Origin: an uncultured Clostridia bacterium | GTDB taxonomy: Bacteria; Bacillota; Clostridia; TANB77; CAG-508 | Assembly: GCA_944389475.1 (NCBI GenBank) | Contig: CALXMM010000014.1 | Coordinates: 1 to 57,970 of the forward strand | Direction of reading: 5' to 3' | Length of the DNA stretch: 57,970 bases | Shown here: piece after piece, positions 53,962-57,970 of the stretch | Position numbering within the stretch: the stretch's first letter is position 1 | Layout: each line of letters begins with the position of its first letter | Notes under the pieces: generated by a model | The model's input: only the letters and a program-made list of their open reading frames with translations | Told to the model about the DNA's origin: nothing | The model's database searches: none | Program-made: the position numbers and the translations under genes

Positions 53962-55563
53962 ATGAATACTAAGTATATTTTTGTAACAGGTGGAGTTGTT
54001 TCTGGTTTAGGTAAAGGAATAACAGCAGCATCTTTGGGAAGATTATTAAAGAATAGGGGATATAAAGTTACTATTCAAAAATTTGATCCATATTTAAATG
54101 TGGACCCAGGAACCATGAGCCCATATGAACATGGAGAAGTTTTTGTTACAGATGATGGTGCAGAAACAGATTTGGATTTGGGACATTACGAAAGATTTAT
54201 AGATGAGAATTTAACAAGAGATTCTAGTATTACAATGGGAAAGATTTACTTGGAAGTTTTAGAAAAAGAAAGAAGAGGAGATTATTTAGGAAAAACTGTA
54301 CAAGTAATACCACATGTTACAAATGAAATAAAGGAGAAAATATATAGTTTTGAAAATACGGATACAGATATAGTAATTACCGAAATAGGAGGAACAGTAG
54401 GTGATATAGAAGGACTTTCAATAATTGAAGCAATAAGACAAGTGGGATTGGAGAAAAATCCAGAAGATGTGTTATACATCCATGTAACTCTTTTGCCATA
54501 TATTACAGGTTCTAATGAAATTAAGTCAAAACCAACTCAACATTCTGTTAAAGAATTACAATCTTATGGAATAAAACCTAATATATTAGTTTGTAGAAGT
54601 GAGATTCCTATTCCAGATTCTATAAGAGAAAAATTAGCTTTGTTTTGCAATGTTAGAAAGGAAAATGTTATAGAAAATAAAACAGTAAAATGCTTATATG
54701 AAGTACCACTTATGTTAGAAAAAGAAGGTTTAGGAAGAGCGGTTTGTAACCATCTAAGATTGGATAATTATATTCCAGATAATTCAGAATGGCAGGAAAT
54801 GATAGATAAAATAGAAAATATACAGGATAAAACAGTTAAAATAGCAATTGTTGGTAAATATACTAAATTAGAGGATTCTTACATATCAGTTATAGAAAGC
54901 TTAACACATGCTGGATATGCAAATGATGTAAAAGTAGAAGTTGATTTAGTTGATTCTGAAACACTAAATAAAAATAATGTAAAGGAAAAATTAAAAGATT
55001 TTGATGGGGTAGTTGTTCCTGGAGGTTTTGGAAATAGAGGTATAGAAGGTATGATTACAGCTATTACATATGTAAGAGAAAATAATATACCATTTTTAGG
55101 AATATGCCTTGGAATGCAAATGTCTGTTGTAGAATTTGCCAGAAATGTTTTAAAATTAGAAAACGTTAATTCAGAAGAATTTGATGAAAATGCAAAGAAT
55201 AAAGTTATCCATATAATGGATGAACAAAAGGGTATAAAAGAAATGGGAGGTACAATGAGATTAGGTGCTTATCCTTGTATCTTAAAAGAAAATAGCAAAG
55301 TTAGAAGTTTATATGGAAATGAAAAGATTTCAGAAAGACATAGACATCGTTTTGAATATAATAATGAATATAGGGAAAAGTTAGAAAATGCTGGACTTAT
55401 TTGTTCTGGATTATCACCAGATGGAAAACTAGTAGAAATAGTGGAATTAGAAAATCATCCATTTTTTATTGGAGTACAATTCCATCCAGAATTAAAATCT
55501 AGACCAAATAGACCTGCATCATTATTTGTTGGATTAGTAGAAGCAGCGAAGAAAAGGATTTAG
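53962..55563 (+). CDS. pyrG: CTP synthase
   Basis: PyrG makes CTP from UTP with glutamine. The 533-residue protein has the amidoligase domain ([17 protein letters not shown] at the start, with the ATP-binding loop) and a class I glutamine amidotransferase domain with GICLGMQ carrying the nucleophilic Cys and FHPE near the end. It starts 8 bases after AAAGGGG. Confidence 0.98.
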   Translation: MNTKYIFVTGGVVSGLGKGITAASLGRLLKNRGYKVTIQKFDPYLNVDPGTMSPYEHGEVFVTDDGAETDLDLGHYERFIDENLTRDSSITMGKIYLEVLEKERRGDYLGKTVQVIPHVTNEIKEKIYSFENTDTDIVITEIGGTVGDIEGLSIIEAIRQVGLEKNPEDVLYIHVTLLPYITGSNEIKSKPTQHSVKELQSYGIKPNILVCRSEIPIPDSIREKLALFCNVRKENVIENKTVKCLYEVPLMLEKEGLGRAVCNHLRLDNYIPDNSEWQEMIDKIENIQDKTVKIAIVGKYTKLEDSYISVIESLTHAGYANDVKVEVDLVDSETLNKNNVKEKLKDFDGVVVPGGFGNRGIEGMITAITYVRENNIPFLGICLGMQMSVVEFARNVLKLENVNSEEFDENAKNKVIHIMDEQKGIKEMGGTMRLGAYPCILKENSKVRSLYGNEKISERHRHRFEYNNEYREKLENAGLICSGLSPDGKLVEIVELENHPFFIGVQFHPELKSRPNRPASLFVGLVEAAKKRI

Positions 55564-55586
55564 GGAGAACCTAAATCCTTTTTTTA
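55553..55586 (+). terminator. Intrinsic terminator after pyrG
   Basis: AAAGGATTTAGG (55553-55564) pairs with CCTAAATCCTTT (55570-55581), loop GAGAA, then a T run. The pyrG stop codon lies inside the stem. Confidence 0.9.
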
Positions 55587-55748
55587 CTGCATACAATAAA
55601 TGAATTTCACTTTCTTTTTATGGTAGAAAATGCTCACATTTTAAAAATTAAATTTATTTTAAGTTTTTGTTCTAAAACCATTAAATTACTAATAAAATAG
55701 GAGAGAAAAAACATTGGGTAAAAAACAAATGTGAATTTTTTGTGAAAA

Positions 55749-55775
55749 TTAGCAAACTCACTTGACATTTGCTAA
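55749..55775 (+). promoter_or_regulatory. CIRCE-like second palindrome upstream of groES
   Basis: TTAGCAAAC (55749-55757), a 9-base spacer and ATTTGCTAA (55767-55775) have the geometry of CIRCE and the same outer bases, TTAGCA and TGCTAA, but different inner bases. It covers the -35 box of the promoter. Confidence 0.5.
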
Positions 55776-55788
55776 TAAAAGGTATAAA
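55762..55788 (+). promoter_or_regulatory. Promoter of groESL
   Basis: A perfect TTGACA (55762-55767) and TATAAA (55783-55788) are separated by 15 bp. The CIRCE operator starts 3 bases downstream. Confidence 0.65.
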
Positions 55789-55791
55789 TTA

Positions 55792-55818
55792 TTAGCAGTC
55801 ACAAAGAAAGAGTGCTAA
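55792..55818 (+). promoter_or_regulatory. CIRCE operator (HrcA-binding site)
   Basis: TTAGCAGTC (55792-55800), a 9-base spacer and GAGTGCTAA (55810-55818) match the CIRCE consensus TTAGCACTC-N9-GAGTGCTAA with one change in the left arm. HrcA repression of groESL is established for this family of sites. Confidence 0.9.
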
Positions 55819-55856
55819 AAAATATATAGATAATAAAATATAGGAGGTAATGTGTA

Positions 55857-56138
55857 ATGATTAGACCATTAGCAGACAGAGTATTATTAAAAATGGAAGA
55901 AGAAGAGGAGAAAACAAAAAGTGGAATAATCTTATCAACAACAGCAAAGGAAAAACCACAAACAGCAAAAGTTATAGAGGTTGGACCTGGTGAAAAGATT
56001 GATGGGAAATTAGAAGAAATGTATGTAAAAAAAGGTGATACAGTTATAATAAATAATTATTCTGGATCAGATGTTAAATATGAAGGAGAAGAATATAAGA
56101 TTGTTAGACAATCAGATATTTTAGCAGTTGTAGAATAA
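55857..56138 (+). CDS. groES: Co-chaperonin GroES
   Basis: GroES caps the GroEL ring. The 93-residue protein has IRPLADRVLLKMEEEEEKTKSGIIL and the mobile loop region, and ends IVRQSDILAVVE. It forms a bicistronic operon with groL, 76 bases upstream, behind CIRCE. Confidence 0.98.
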   Translation: MIRPLADRVLLKMEEEEEKTKSGIILSTTAKEKPQTAKVIEVGPGEKIDGKLEEMYVKKGDTVIINNYSGSDVKYEGEEYKIVRQSDILAVVE

Positions 56139-56177
56139 TATTAGCAAAAGAAAATGTTTTAAGTGAGTTTATTATTA

Positions 56178-57846
<1,669 letters not shown>

Positions 57847-57859
57847 AATAAATAAAAAG

Positions 57860-57893
57860 AAGGTTTAGAAATTATTTTCTAAACCTTTTTTTG
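57860..57893 (+). terminator. Intrinsic terminator after groL
   Basis: AAGGTTTAGAAA (57860-57871) pairs with TTTCTAAACCTT (57876-57887), followed by T. Beyond it, a hairpin GTATAG/CTATAC with an inner AAATC-GAA-GATTT lies at about 57896-57928, and no gene is seen to the end of the window. Confidence 0.9.
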
Positions 57894-57970
57894 TAGTATA
57901 GGAAAAATCGAAGATTTTGACTATACCAGAACAAAAAATAAAGGCATACCAAAAAAGCCTTAATAAGAAA

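Overview
The window is AT-rich, uses strong GGAGG ribosome binding sites, and carries gene families that point to a Gram-positive, endospore-forming Clostridia-type Firmicute. Evidence includes BofA, YlbJ, a BofC-like C-terminal domain protein, DUF4364 and DUF2508 proteins, zinc-type S14 and L33, a glmS ribozyme, and HrcA/CIRCE control of groESL. I cannot name a genus from sequence alone. Most of the window is core genome.

Layout. (1) 1-150: the 3' part of a 5S rRNA and its terminator, so an rRNA operon ends at the left edge. (2) 208-4328: a flavin reductase-like gene, then rpmG-secE-nusG-rplK-rplA-[L10 leader]-rplJ-rplL, closed by a terminator. The usual rpoB-rpoC and rpsL-rpsG-fusA-tuf genes do not follow. 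(3) 4360-27615: mixed housekeeping and sporulation genes: mtnN, an SH3/NlpC-P60 cell-wall hydrolase, comEC, a BofC-like protein, pgsA, a ClpE-like unfoldase, an HtrA protease, rnhB, a repeat protein of unknown function, a pyrimidine-nucleoside phosphorylase, ylbJ with a small partner, mfd, a TrmH-family methyltransferase, DUF4364, a membrane-anchored J-protein, and L-lactate dehydrogenase. (4) 27698-44346: one promoter, a 320-nt structured leader, and the fused S10-spc-alpha ribosomal superoperon from rpsJ to rplQ, including secY, adk, map, infA and rpoA. rpmD (L30) is missing between rpsE and rplO. (5) 44388-45402: a half-size cation-exchanger-like protein, DUF2508 (YaaL-like) and bofA. (6) 45514-47590: an accessory two-gene cassette made of a PD-(D/E)XK nuclease and a DnaA-like AAA+ protein without a DNA-binding domain. 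(7) 47603-57970: glmS with its ribozyme, uvrC, a possible group II intron scrap, deoD, two unknown membrane proteins, pyrG with a leader attenuator, and groES-groL under CIRCE.

How the parts work together. The ribosomal blocks make the translation apparatus, the Sec channel and the RNA polymerase alpha subunit, and carry RNA elements that probably allow autogenous control. Nucleoside salvage is represented by mtnN, pdp and deoD, which are scattered. DNA repair is represented by mfd and uvrC, proteostasis by ClpE, HtrA, the J-protein and GroESL.

The best candidates for something new are the nuclease/DnaA-like cassette (45514-47542); a recurrent two-hairpin RNA element seen upstream of rpsJ and rplC with compensatory changes, and in looser form upstream of rplF; and the repeat protein at 16333-17883 with its 36-bp tandem repeat. 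All of these rest on reading the sequence by eye; no database search was run.
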